The position numbers were made by a program, and so were the translations under genes. Under the pieces are notes generated by a model, which saw only the letters and a program-made list of their open reading frames with translations, made no database searches and had not been told where the DNA came from. DNA of 64,000 nt from the NCBI RefSeq assembly GCF_902364365.1, contig NZ_CABJDN010000007.1, positions 1 to 64,000 of the forward strand. The letters run 5' to 3'. The stretch comes from Bacteroides intestinalis. Its GTDB lineage: Bacteria > Bacteroidota > Bacteroidia > Bacteroidales > Bacteroidaceae. This document shows, one piece after another, positions 1 through 8,541 of this stretch (positions are counted from its first letter, which is position 1; each line of letters begins with the position of its first letter).

Positions 1-21
1 TAAATTTAAAGTTTTTTTATT

Positions 22-3000
22 ATGAACAAAAAATTTCTAAGTGCAATCCTGTTCGGAGCTTTAATGGTAGGTTCTACAGGAACGTTCACGTCTTGTAAGG
101 ACTACGATGATGACATCAAGGACCTGCAGGGACAACTGGACAAGAAAGCTTCACTTGATGAATTGAACTCTAAGGTAAGTGCTTTAGAGGCTGCCATCAA
201 TGGAGCTAAGACTGATGCAACTGCTGCTAAGACTAAAGCAGAAGAAGCACTGACCAAAGCTCAAGAAGCATTGGACAAAGCTGGACAAGGGGGCTCATCT
301 GCAGAAATCGAAGCTCTGAAAGCAGCTTTGGAAAAAGCACAATCTGATTTGCAAAAGCAAATCGATAAATTAGCTTCTTTGGATGATGTAACAGCAAAAG
401 TTGCTGCTCTGAAAAAAGAGCTCGAAGCAGATTTTGTTACTGATGAGAAGTTGCAAGCTTTATCTACAAAGGTTCAAACTTTGACTGATGAAGTAGTTAA
501 ACTGATCGGTCACCGTTTGACTAGTCTGGCTGTAATACCGACTACTCATATTAATGGTATCGCTGCTATCACTTTCACTACTTTGCAATATACTCCGCAG
601 AAGTATCAGGTAGTAGCTGATCACGAATCAGAAGTACATGCAACGCAGCCCGTTTTGGACCACGTTGATGCAGCGACCAAAGCTAATTACATTTCTACAG
701 AAAAGAACAAAGCTTACTTCCATGTAAGTCCGAGTGTAGGTATCCGTACTCAGGATATCAAATTACCTTCATTCGATGGTTTGAAGTCTGAAAACATCAT
801 AACCAGAGCAGGTGTTGAAATTACTAACAATAAGCCTATTGAAGTTACTGGATATAGTATCGACGAAAAGGGTGTATTGGAAGTTACATTCAAGAAAGAA
901 AAGAGCTTCTTGAATACACAGCTTAAGACTTCTAATCCGACTGGTACTAAGGAATCATTCTATATGGCTTCTTTGAAAGCTCCTATTGCAGAAGCTAACT
1001 ACACAGAAGACGAAGCTAAGGATCTTGCAGCTGGTAAGATTGATGGTGTTTATGTAAACTCTGAATATGCTCGTATCGAGGAACTTATCAAGTTGCCTTA
1101 CCTTACTAACATGAGAACTGATTACAGCAAGACAACTACCGGTAACTTTGCTGATGAAACTCAGACTGATGCTAACGGCAAATTCTATGTTCACTATCAT
1201 GACTCTATCTGTCTGTATAAGTCTGATGCAAATTCTCTTATTGATGTTTATCAGCCTTACGACAAAGCTCTTGATCTGAAAACATTGGTGAAAGTTTGTG
1301 TAAGCGATATCAATAACGATCATAGCAAACATGAAGGTCTGGATAATTATGCTGACTATGGTTTGGCATTCCGCTTCCGTTTAGCTAATGCTGCTTACAT
1401 TCCGCAGAACGATAATACAAACAAGACTGACCAACAGAAGTTTGCTCAAATCGATTCTCCTGAAAGTGGTATCATGACATCTAAAGTATATACCATTCCT
1501 GAATCAGCTACAGCTGTAGGTCGTGAGCCTATCGTTTGCGTATCTTTGATCGATACTCAAAACGGTAACGCCTTGATCGCTCAACGTTATATCAAGATTA
1601 AATGGACTATGGAAGGTAAGACTCTGTCTGTTCCATTCCAGCCTGTTCTGTTCAATTGCACTGTTGAAAACCGTGTTAATACAGAAATGATGAATACAAT
1701 GATCTACGACAAGGCTAAGACTGGTGGTATGACTAAGAATGAATTCCATTCTATCTATACTCAGTTCGTAGATGGTACAGGTGCTGGTACAGCTATAGAT
1801 ATTGCTAATCCTGAAGAAGGTGTTGAATCTCACAATATCTTGTGGACATTGTCTGAAACTGATCTGGGCGTATTCTGGCCTACTCAGCAAGAAAAGACAT
1901 TCACTAAGACTGTGACTTACAAAGATCCTAAGGGTATCAATGCTGACATTACAGTTGTAATGACAAGAACTATCTACATGCCTGCTCTGAACGTTTGGGG
2001 CCATATGGGTACTTACTGGAAGGGTGACAAAGAATATCAGATATTCAATATCAATCCGATCGTTTACGGTACTAAGGAATCTAACCCGGCATGGAACGCA
2101 GTTACAGGTACTAACCCGACATGTAACATCTATACTGACCTGTTGAATGGCTTCTTGGATGACAGATATAAGAAACCGACTGACGGTGCTGCAGGTGTAG
2201 TATATTACACTGACAAGAATGTAGCTGGTAAGAAATTCTACTATCCTTCTTTCGGTCCTGCACAAGCTGGTGCTACTATGGGAGCTAACTCTAATGGTAT
2301 CTATTACAATGACTTGGGTGTAAGATTCGTATTTGACAAGGCAAGAATTGCTAACTACAAGTATACTTGGAAAGACGGTACAGAATACACAGCTACGTTG
2401 AAGAACAATGATACTGAATTGTGGATCAACGGTCAATTGGCTGCTACAATCGTTAATCATGCTGCTAACTTGTTGAATGCAAGTGAACAAACTTACAACA
2501 TTAAGTTGGAAGAAGCAGTTCCTGCTCATCCTGTTACTGACTTTACTAATCAGCCGACAGAAGCTGCTAAAGCATTGGTTGGTAAGCTTGTTCCTATCAA
2601 CTTGGTTGCTGACATCTGTGGTAATGGTAAGAATGTAGCTACAGTTAAGCAATATGAAGCTAACATCATCGAACCGTTGCAGGTTAAGAAGGGTGAAATT
2701 AAGAACTTCATCGATGCTCAGAACGAAGGTAGTACAATTGATGTAACTGATGCATTCACTTACTATTCTTGGAATGACAACAACCAGGTTGTTGCTAAGA
2801 CTGGCAAGGGTGACTTAGCAGAAAAACTGTATGAGTTCTACCAAGTAAGAGAAGCAGGTTGGCCGTTGGTAGCTGGCTCTAGCACTTTGGATGTAACTAA
2901 GATCAAGACCAACTTGAAACCTGAAGGTGGTAACTTGGAACCTGTTGAAGGTTACACTCAAGGTAGCTTGCCTGCAAACGTTGAGATTAAGTACGAACAG

Positions 3001-3177
3001 AAACTTGTTGATGGTAAATTGAAAGATGTTCTGACTTATTACAACTATAGCGGTACTCCGGTTAACAAGGCATACAAGCTGTTTATCCCGGTTGAATATG
3101 GCTACAAGTGGAAGACTTTGACTAATGTTTATGAAGTAACTGTAGCTCCTAACTCAGGAACTCCTGGTACTAAGTAA
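22..3177 (+). CDS. Large coiled-coil surface lipoprotein, S-layer-like
   Basis: A 1051-residue exported lipoprotein. The N-terminus has a hydrophobic signal peptide ending in a lipobox (TFTSC, lipid-modified Cys at about residue 25) followed by an acidic KDYDDD stretch, which in Bacteroidota favours export to the cell surface. Residues about 33-160 are an Ala/Lys/Glu-rich heptad region predicted to be coiled coil; the rest is a long beta-rich, Thr/Asn-rich region without a domain I recognise. Codon use is strongly biased (GCT, GGT, AAG, AAC, GTT), unlike neighbouring genes, which fits very high expression. The size, N-terminus and bias resemble the S-layer lipoproteins I know from Bacteroides thetaiotaomicron, but this is recognition from memory, not an alignment. 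The promoter lies outside the window. Confidence 0.6.
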   Translation: MNKKFLSAILFGALMVGSTGTFTSCKDYDDDIKDLQGQLDKKASLDELNSKVSALEAAINGAKTDATAAKTKAEEALTKAQEALDKAGQGGSSAEIEALKAALEKAQSDLQKQIDKLASLDDVTAKVAALKKELEADFVTDEKLQALSTKVQTLTDEVVKLIGHRLTSLAVIPTTHINGIAAITFTTLQYTPQKYQVVADHESEVHATQPVLDHVDAATKANYISTEKNKAYFHVSPSVGIRTQDIKLPSFDGLKSENIITRAGVEITNNKPIEVTGYSIDEKGVLEVTFKKEKSFLNTQLKTSNPTGTKESFYMASLKAPIAEANYTEDEAKDLAAGKIDGVYVNSEYARIEELIKLPYLTNMRTDYSKTTTGNFADETQTDANGKFYVHYHDSICLYKSDANSLIDVYQPYDKALDLKTLVKVCVSDINNDHSKHEGLDNYADYGLAFRFRLANAAYIPQNDNTNKTDQQKFAQIDSPESGIMTSKVYTIPESATAVGREPIVCVSLIDTQNGNALIAQRYIKIKWTMEGKTLSVPFQPVLFNCTVENRVNTEMMNTMIYDKAKTGGMTKNEFHSIYTQFVDGTGAGTAIDIANPEEGVESHNILWTLSETDLGVFWPTQQEKTFTKTVTYKDPKGINADITVVMTRTIYMPALNVWGHMGTYWKGDKEYQIFNINPIVYGTKESNPAWNAVTGTNPTCNIYTDLLNGFLDDRYKKPTDGAAGVVYYTDKNVAGKKFYYPSFGPAQAGATMGANSNGIYYNDLGVRFVFDKARIANYKYTWKDGTEYTATLKNNDTELWINGQLAATIVNHAANLLNASEQTYNIKLEEAVPAHPVTDFTNQPTEAAKALVGKLVPINLVADICGNGKNVATVKQYEANIIEPLQVKKGEIKNFIDAQNEGSTIDVTDAFTYYSWNDNNQVVAKTGKGDLAEKLYEFYQVREAGWPLVAGSSTLDVTKIKTNLKPEGGNLEPVEGYTQGSLPANVEIKYEQKLVDGKLKDVLTYYNYSGTPVNKAYKLFIPVEYGYKWKTLTNVYEVTVAPNSGTPGTK

Positions 3178-3192
3178 GATTAGATACTAAAT

Positions 3193-3228
3193 AAAAAAGA
3201 GTATGTCCTTCGGGGCATACTTTTTTTT
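3193..3228 (+). terminator. Rho-independent terminator of the surface lipoprotein gene
   Basis: An 8-bp stem (GTATGTCC/GGGCATAC, one G-T pair) closes a TTCG tetraloop and is flanked by A-run and T-run. It sits 15 bases after the stop codon. Confidence 0.9.
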
Positions 3229-3296
3229 AAATGAAACAACTACTCTGTGAAGAATAGTCCTTTTTTTCACCATCGTGAAAAGTAAAATGTTGTTGT

Positions 3297-3335
3297 GTGA
3301 GGCTGTCCCCGGTGGGAGACAGCCTCACTCTTTTT
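3297..3335 (+). terminator. Second GC-rich hairpin with T-run
   Basis: A perfect 11-bp stem (GTGAGGCTGTC/GACAGCCTCAC) with a 10-base loop is followed by CTTTTTA. It may be a backup terminator, or the 3' end of a short transcript lying between it and the first terminator. A weaker 7-bp hairpin (TTTTCAC/GTGAAAA) lies just before it at 3264-3281. Confidence 0.6.
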
Positions 3336-3403
3336 ATAGCCATTCACTCTAACTACTCAAAAAGAAGAAAAGGCTATACGTTATAATAAACAAATACAGA
3401 ACA

Positions 3404-3444
3404 AGAAAAAGGCGGTGAAAATGCTTAAGCATTTTCACCGCCTT
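3404..3444 (-). terminator. Terminator of pepD
   Basis: A perfect 16-bp stem (3409-3424 with 3429-3444) encloses a TTAA loop. Read on the minus strand it is followed by TTTTTCTTG and lies 20 bases after the pepD stop codon. Confidence 0.85.
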
Positions 3445-3463
3445 CCTTATAATAGAACACTAA

Positions 3464-4921
3464 TTACTTCTCCGGTGTCTGTTCCAACGTAGCTACCAAG
3501 AAATCATAGAACTTGGAAACTGTAGGAATCAAAGCACGTTCATCCGGTGAGTGCGGAGAGCGCAATGTAGGTCCGAAGGAAATCATATCCAACCCCGGAC
3601 AGTTAGCACCAATAATACCACATTCCAAACCTGCATGAATTACTTTCACTGCCGGTTCTACACCGAATTGCTGCTTATAAGATAACTTCATGGCATGCAG
3701 AATAGGAGAATCCACATTAGGCTGCCAACCCGAATAACCTCCGCTTAATTCCACCTTCATACCAGCCATAGCAAAACAAGCAGTCAGGCTGTCAGCCAGA
3801 AATTCTTTCATTGTATCGCAAGAGCTACGTGCCAGGATACGAACCTCTGCTTTGCCACCACCAATAATAACAATAGCCAGATTAGAAGAAGTTTCCACTG
3901 TATCAGGTACAGTAGGAATCATACGCATCACGCCATCCTGACAAGCCATCAATACATTAATCATATTATCCTGAATTTCCGCAGGAACAATAGCTGCAGG
4001 AAGATCAACAGATTCAATCGTCAGAGTAATGCCGCTTTCAATCGGAGCGTATTCCGCATTGATCTGTGCTTCATATTCCTTAATATAATCTTCCAGTCCT
4101 TCCGTATCTTCAGGATTAAACACCAATACAGCACATGCTTCACGAGGAATAGCATTACGCATATTTCCACCCTCAAAACTTGCCAACTGAGAATCAAACT
4201 CAATCAAGACATCATGCACTACGCGAGCTAAGAGCTTATTAGCATTTCCACGGCCCTGATTGATCTCCAAACCGGAGTGACCACCACGCAGGCCTTTCAA
4301 AGTAACCTTACGAGCTACAAGATCGGCTGCAGGCGCTTCTTCTTTATATTCCAATGTAGCAGTCAGATCGATACCACCGGCACAGCCGATATATAATTCG
4401 CCTTCATCTTCAGAATCAAGGTTCAACAGGATTTCACCTTTCAGTGTACCCGGCTTCAAGCCGAAAGCACCGTACATGCCTGTTTCCTCATCTTTCGTAA
4501 TCAAGGCTTCCAGAGGGCCATGTTTCAGACTGTTATCTTCGAGCACAGCCATAATAGCTGCAACGCCCAGACCATTGTCTGCCCCCAATGTAGTACCTTT
4601 AGCTTTCACCCAATCGCCATCGATATAGGTTTCAATAGGATCTTTTGTAAAATCGTGAACAGTATCATTGTTCTTCTGAGGCACCATATCCATGTGCGCC
4701 TGAAGAATGACGCCTTTGCGGTTTTCCATACCCGGAGTAGCAGCTTTACGAATGATAACATTGCCTATTTCATCGACAAATGATTCCAGACCTAAGCCTT
4801 TTCCAAAGTCTACAAGGAACTCGGTTATCTTCTCCATGTGTCCGGACGGACGGGGAATTTGAGTCAGCGAATAAAAATGCTTCCACACATTCTGTGGAGC
4901 TAATTGCAAGATTGTACTCAT
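3464..4921 (-). CDS. pepD: Aminoacyl-histidine dipeptidase (peptidase D, M20 family)
   Basis: A 485-residue cytosolic metallopeptidase that hydrolyses Xaa-His and other dipeptides. The M20 metal site is visible: HMD at residues 76-78, the bridging Asp in GADN near 115, the catalytic EE at 145-146, and downstream HAGLECG and the SPHSPDE His region near the C-terminus. Length equals the family norm. It is a single gene with its own promoter on one side and a strong hairpin terminator on the other. The start codon gives the usual beginning of the family (a short helix before the NVWKHF motif). Confidence 0.95.
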   Translation of the reverse strand: MSTILQLAPQNVWKHFYSLTQIPRPSGHMEKITEFLVDFGKGLGLESFVDEIGNVIIRKAATPGMENRKGVILQAHMDMVPQKNNDTVHDFTKDPIETYIDGDWVKAKGTTLGADNGLGVAAIMAVLEDNSLKHGPLEALITKDEETGMYGAFGLKPGTLKGEILLNLDSEDEGELYIGCAGGIDLTATLEYKEEAPAADLVARKVTLKGLRGGHSGLEINQGRGNANKLLARVVHDVLIEFDSQLASFEGGNMRNAIPREACAVLVFNPEDTEGLEDYIKEYEAQINAEYAPIESGITLTIESVDLPAAIVPAEIQDNMINVLMACQDGVMRMIPTVPDTVETSSNLAIVIIGGGKAEVRILARSSCDTMKEFLADSLTACFAMAGMKVELSGGYSGWQPNVDSPILHAMKLSYKQQFGVEPAVKVIHAGLECGIIGANCPGLDMISFGPTLRSPHSPDERALIPTVSKFYDFLVATLEQTPEK

Positions 4922-4944
4922 AACATTTTAAAAGTTAGTTTTCG

Positions 4945-4977
4945 CAAATATACATTTTTATTCCCAAACTATGCAAG
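4945..4977 (-). promoter_or_regulatory. Promoter of pepD
   Basis: On the minus strand TATATTTG (4945-4952) matches the Bacteroides -7 consensus TAnnTTTG. CTTG (4974-4977), one base off the -33 TTTG, is 21 bp upstream. The start codon lies 23 bp downstream. Confidence 0.6.
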
Positions 4978-5052
4978 AACCTAAACTTTTTCCTGTGAAA
5001 AACTAACATTACAATAAGCACAAAGAAACACCCGAACCCTACATTAACGAAT

Positions 5053-6036
5053 CTATTTTGACCGATTTACCAACGACAGATGCAACCATCCATAAATACC
5101 CAGTACAATGACCAACAATGTCTGTATACCATGCACTATCAACGCAAAAACTCCTGCATCAGTAGCATTGACACCATATAACATCATCATGGTAATAACA
5201 GCAAAATGCCAGGGACCTGCACCATTAGGAGTAGGAACAATAACTGCGAAAGTGCCGCCCACAAACATCACCAAGCCTGCCAGAAAGCTCAGATGCTCAG
5301 TAAAAGAGAAGCAATAAAAAGTGATATAGAAGTGATAAAAATAACATATCCATATAAGTAAGGTATAGAGAATGAAAAGTGGTATATTCTTTACACTTTT
5401 CAATGACATCACCCCTTCCCATACATTCAACACCACGCCTTTTACTTTCTCAAAGAAAGAAAGCATACGCAAAAGAAAATAGAGTAATACCAATACACCA
5501 ATGATACTAAAAAGAACAACATAAAACCAGGGAGACGTCACCAGATGCACCAGCGAAGGAACTTTGGTACCCGTCTCTTCAAAAAAACGAAGGAAAACAG
5601 GCATCTGTATCAGAAAAGTAATCCCGGTAATCAAAAGGATGGTCAATGTATCTATCAAACGTTCCGTTACCACTGTTCCAAGCGATTTGGCAAAAGAAAC
5701 ATCATCATATTTGGCAAGTACTCCGCAACGGGAAACCTCTCCTACACGAGGCAAAATAAGATTAGCAGCATAAGAAACAAAGATAGCATCCACACAATCA
5801 CTTGATTTGGGATAAGCTCCAAGCGGGGCAAGTGTTTGTTTCCAACGCCAGCCACGAAACACATGACTCATTACACCAAAAAATAACGAAAACAGCATCC
5901 ATCCCCAGTTCGTTCCATGCAGAAGTACTTCTTTGGCGCGTGCAAAATCAAAATCTCGATACACCCAATACAAGATAAAACCGCCCAAAGCGACCGGCAA
6001 AAGGATCTTCAGTGTCTTTTTTAATAGTTTATTCAT
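5053..6036 (-). CDS. Flippase-like integral membrane protein (lysylphosphatidylglycerol synthase TM-region family)
   Basis: A 327-residue inner-membrane protein with roughly eight hydrophobic segments. It belongs by overall pattern to the UPF0104/LPG_synthase_TM family: an early GxxxHxxRGWRW-type segment near residue 58-66, the SYAANLILPRVGEVSR motif near 90-105, and a late PTPNGAGPWHF motif near 269-279. Members include the flippase half of MprF and stand-alone proteins whose substrate is unknown. No lysyl-transferase domain is attached. It is divergent from ksgA and has its own promoter. The substrate cannot be told from sequence. Confidence 0.85.
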   Translation of the reverse strand: MNKLLKKTLKILLPVALGGFILYWVYRDFDFARAKEVLLHGTNWGWMLFSLFFGVMSHVFRGWRWKQTLAPLGAYPKSSDCVDAIFVSYAANLILPRVGEVSRCGVLAKYDDVSFAKSLGTVVTERLIDTLTILLITGITFLIQMPVFLRFFEETGTKVPSLVHLVTSPWFYVVLFSIIGVLVLLYFLLRMLSFFEKVKGVVLNVWEGVMSLKSVKNIPLFILYTLLIWICYFYHFYITFYCFSFTEHLSFLAGLVMFVGGTFAVIVPTPNGAGPWHFAVITMMMLYGVNATDAGVFALIVHGIQTLLVIVLGIYGWLHLSLVNRSK

Positions 6037-6081
6037 GCAGAATTCGTTATTCTTCGTCGAAAAGGATTACCTTTGCGAGCT

Positions 6082-6112
6082 GCAAAGATAGTGCAAATAG
6101 GAAGCAGAACAA
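6082..6112 (-). promoter_or_regulatory. Promoter of the flippase-like gene
   Basis: On the minus strand a -33 TTTG (6109-6112) and a -7 TATCTTTG (6082-6089) are 19 bp apart, a full match to the Bacteroides consensus. The start codon lies 46 bp downstream. Confidence 0.75.
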
Positions 6113-6148
6113 AAGAAGCTTACTTATTTTTAATGCTAAAGTACGGCC

Positions 6149-6156
6149 TATATTTG
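6149..6156 (+). promoter_or_regulatory. -7 element for ksgA-mgtE
   Basis: TATATTTG matches TAnnTTTG 40 bp before the ksgA start. No clear TTTG is seen at the expected -33 position. Confidence 0.5.
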
Positions 6157-6196
6157 CGGAGCAAAGAGAGTGCAACAGTAATGATTTAGTGGATAA

Positions 6197-7012
6197 ATGA
6201 GACTAGTAAAACCTAAAAAGTTTCTCGGCCAACATTTCTTAAAGGATCTGAAAGTGGCGCAGGACATAGCCGATACCGTAGACGTATGTCCCGGACTTCC
6301 TGTATTGGAAGTGGGTCCGGGCATGGGGGTATTAACCCAGTTCCTGGTAAAAAAAGAACGTCCGGTGAAAGTAGTAGAACTGGATTATGAATCTGTTGCC
6401 TATCTGCGTGAAGAATACCCGTCCCTGGAAGATAACATCATCGAAGATGACTTCCTCAAGATGAATCTGCAACGCTTGTTCGACGGGCAGCCTTTTGTAC
6501 TGACTGGAAACTATCCTTATAATATATCAAGCCAGATTTTCTTCAAGATGTTGGATAATAAAGAACTGATACCTTGTTGCACCGGTATGATACAGAAAGA
6601 GGTAGCCGAACGTATTGCTGCCGGACCCGGAAGCAAAACATACGGCATTCTGAGTATATTGATACAAGCATGGTATCGTGTGGAATATCTTTTCACCGTA
6701 CATGAGCATGTATTCAACCCACCGCCTAAGGTGAAAAGCGCTGTCATCCGCATGACACGAAACGAGACTCAAGACCTTGGCTGCGATGAAAAGCTATTCA
6801 AGCAAGTGGTGAAGACCACTTTCAATCAACGCCGTAAAACCCTGAGAAATTCGATAAAACCCATACTTGGCAAAGACTGCCCACTGACGGAAGATGTTTT
6901 ATTCAATAAACGACCGGAGCAACTATCGGTACAACAATTCATAGATCTGACTAACCAAGTTGAGCAGGCTTTGAAAAAGATTAGAGAAAAAAGTAATGAA
7001 ACCAATGAATGA
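6197..7012 (+). CDS. rsmA: 16S rRNA (adenine1518-N6/adenine1519-N6)-dimethyltransferase
   Basis: A 271-residue SAM-dependent enzyme (RsmA/KsgA) that dimethylates two adjacent adenines in helix 45 of 16S rRNA. It shows the KFLGQHFLKD start (residues 8-17), SAM motif LEVGPGMG (37-44) and the catalytic NYPYNIS (104-110; NLPYNIS in E. coli). The C-terminal helical domain has the FNQRRKTLRNS segment. The next gene, mgtE, starts 66 bp later on the same strand, so the two are probably co-transcribed. Confidence 0.97.
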   Translation: MRLVKPKKFLGQHFLKDLKVAQDIADTVDVCPGLPVLEVGPGMGVLTQFLVKKERPVKVVELDYESVAYLREEYPSLEDNIIEDDFLKMNLQRLFDGQPFVLTGNYPYNISSQIFFKMLDNKELIPCCTGMIQKEVAERIAAGPGSKTYGILSILIQAWYRVEYLFTVHEHVFNPPPKVKSAVIRMTRNETQDLGCDEKLFKQVVKTTFNQRRKTLRNSIKPILGKDCPLTEDVLFNKRPEQLSVQQFIDLTNQVEQALKKIREKSNETNE

Positions 7013-7078
7013 TATTTAGCAGGCAGAGCTCCAGCGCTACACTGGTAAATTATCATTTAAAGCAAGAGGAGGAAGATT

Positions 7079-8425
7079 ATGGAAATGGACGAAGAATACA
7101 TTGACAACGTCAAAAACCTCATTGAGCAAAAAGACGCTGAAAACGTCAAAACGCTCCTGATAGACTTACATCCTGCGGACATTGCCGAACTGTGCAATGA
7201 TCTGAGTCCGGAGGAAGCACGGTTCGTATACCGTTTGCTGGATAATGAAACCGCAGCAGACGTATTGATGGAAATGGATGAGGATGTCCGTAAAGAGTTC
7301 CTTGAAATACTTCCTTCTGAAACCATTGCCAAGCGCTTCGTGGACTACATGGACACGGACGACGCTGTAGACCTGATGCGTGAGCTGGATGAAGAGAAAC
7401 AAGAAGAAATTCTCTCGCACATTGAAGACATTGAACAGGCAGGAGACATCGTAGATCTGTTGAAGTACGATGAAGACACTGCCGGTGGTTTGATGGGTAC
7501 GGAAATGGTAATCGTGAATGAAAACTGGAGTATGCCGGAATGTCTGAAAGAGATGCGTCAGCAAGCTGAACAGTTGGATGAAATTTACTACGTTTACGTC
7601 ATTGACGATGAAAACCGCCTGCAAGGAGTATTCCCGCTGAAAAAGATGATCACCTCCCCTTCCGTATCAAAGGTGAAGCACGTGATGCGGAAAGACCCGA
7701 TTTCTGTGCACGTCGACACATCCGTGGATGATGTAGTACAGATTATCGAAAAGTACGACTTAGTAGCCGTTCCTGTTATAGATAGTATCGGACGGTTAGT
7801 AGGACAAATCACCGTAGACGACGTCATGGACGAAGTTCGTGAACAATCGGAACGCGATTACCAGTTAGCATCCGGTTTATCCCAGGATGTAGAAACGGAT
7901 GATAACGTAATGCGTCAGACGAGCGCCCGCCTACCGTGGCTTATTATTGGTATGCTCGGTGGTATCGGTAACTCCATGATTTTAGGAAACTTCGATGCAA
8001 CCTTTGCAGCCCATCCCGAAATGGCACTCTACATCCCGCTGATCGGTGGTACGGGTGGAAACGTGGGAACCCAGTCTTCGGCTATCATCGTACAAGGCCT
8101 TGCCAACAACTCACTGGATGCCAAAGATATTTTCAAACAAGTCACAAAAGAGTCTGTAGTAGCTCTTATCAATGCTACTATAATTTCTCTATTAGTGTAT
8201 ATATATAATTTCGCCCGGTTCGGTGCAACCGCCACCGTCACCTATTCCGTTTCCATCAGTCTGTTTGCCGTAGTCATGTTTGCATCTATCTTCGGCACGC
8301 TGGTTCCTATGACGCTGGAAAAGTTGAAGGTAGACCCAGCCATCGCTACCGGTCCGTTTATTGCGATTACCAATGACATCATAGGCATGATGTTATATAT
8401 GGGAATTACCGTACTTCTCTCCTAA
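7079..8425 (+). CDS. mgtE: Magnesium transporter MgtE
   Basis: A 448-residue Mg2+ channel/transporter. The cytosolic N domain (residues about 1-130) of superhelical acidic repeats is followed by two CBS domains (about 135-260, including VMRKDPISV), a plug helix, and five membrane segments (about 285-448). The pore signature is visible as GGTGGNVGTQSS. The acidic residues at the N/CBS interface are those that bind Mg2+ and close the pore when cytosolic Mg2+ is high. The window provides no sign of an Mg2+ riboswitch upstream. Confidence 0.95.
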   Translation: MEMDEEYIDNVKNLIEQKDAENVKTLLIDLHPADIAELCNDLSPEEARFVYRLLDNETAADVLMEMDEDVRKEFLEILPSETIAKRFVDYMDTDDAVDLMRELDEEKQEEILSHIEDIEQAGDIVDLLKYDEDTAGGLMGTEMVIVNENWSMPECLKEMRQQAEQLDEIYYVYVIDDENRLQGVFPLKKMITSPSVSKVKHVMRKDPISVHVDTSVDDVVQIIEKYDLVAVPVIDSIGRLVGQITVDDVMDEVREQSERDYQLASGLSQDVETDDNVMRQTSARLPWLIIGMLGGIGNSMILGNFDATFAAHPEMALYIPLIGGTGGNVGTQSSAIIVQGLANNSLDAKDIFKQVTKESVVALINATIISLLVYIYNFARFGATATVTYSVSISLFAVVMFASIFGTLVPMTLEKLKVDPAIATGPFIAITNDIIGMMLYMGITVLLS

Positions 8426-8541
8426 AACAAGAAAAAAGAAAAAAAACTCAGGAAAAAAGTATGAAGTAATTGTTTTATTTCATTAATTTGTGACCTAATG
8501 TAACCCGAACGGGTAAAACCGTTTCTTAAAACGTATGTACA

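Noticed and set aside
1504..2652. A 382-residue open frame on the minus strand within the surface lipoprotein gene
   Set aside because: It results from the strong codon bias of the real gene on the plus strand; it has no signal peptide, domain or ribosome site and its Ser/Ile/Val-rich make-up is typical of a shadow.
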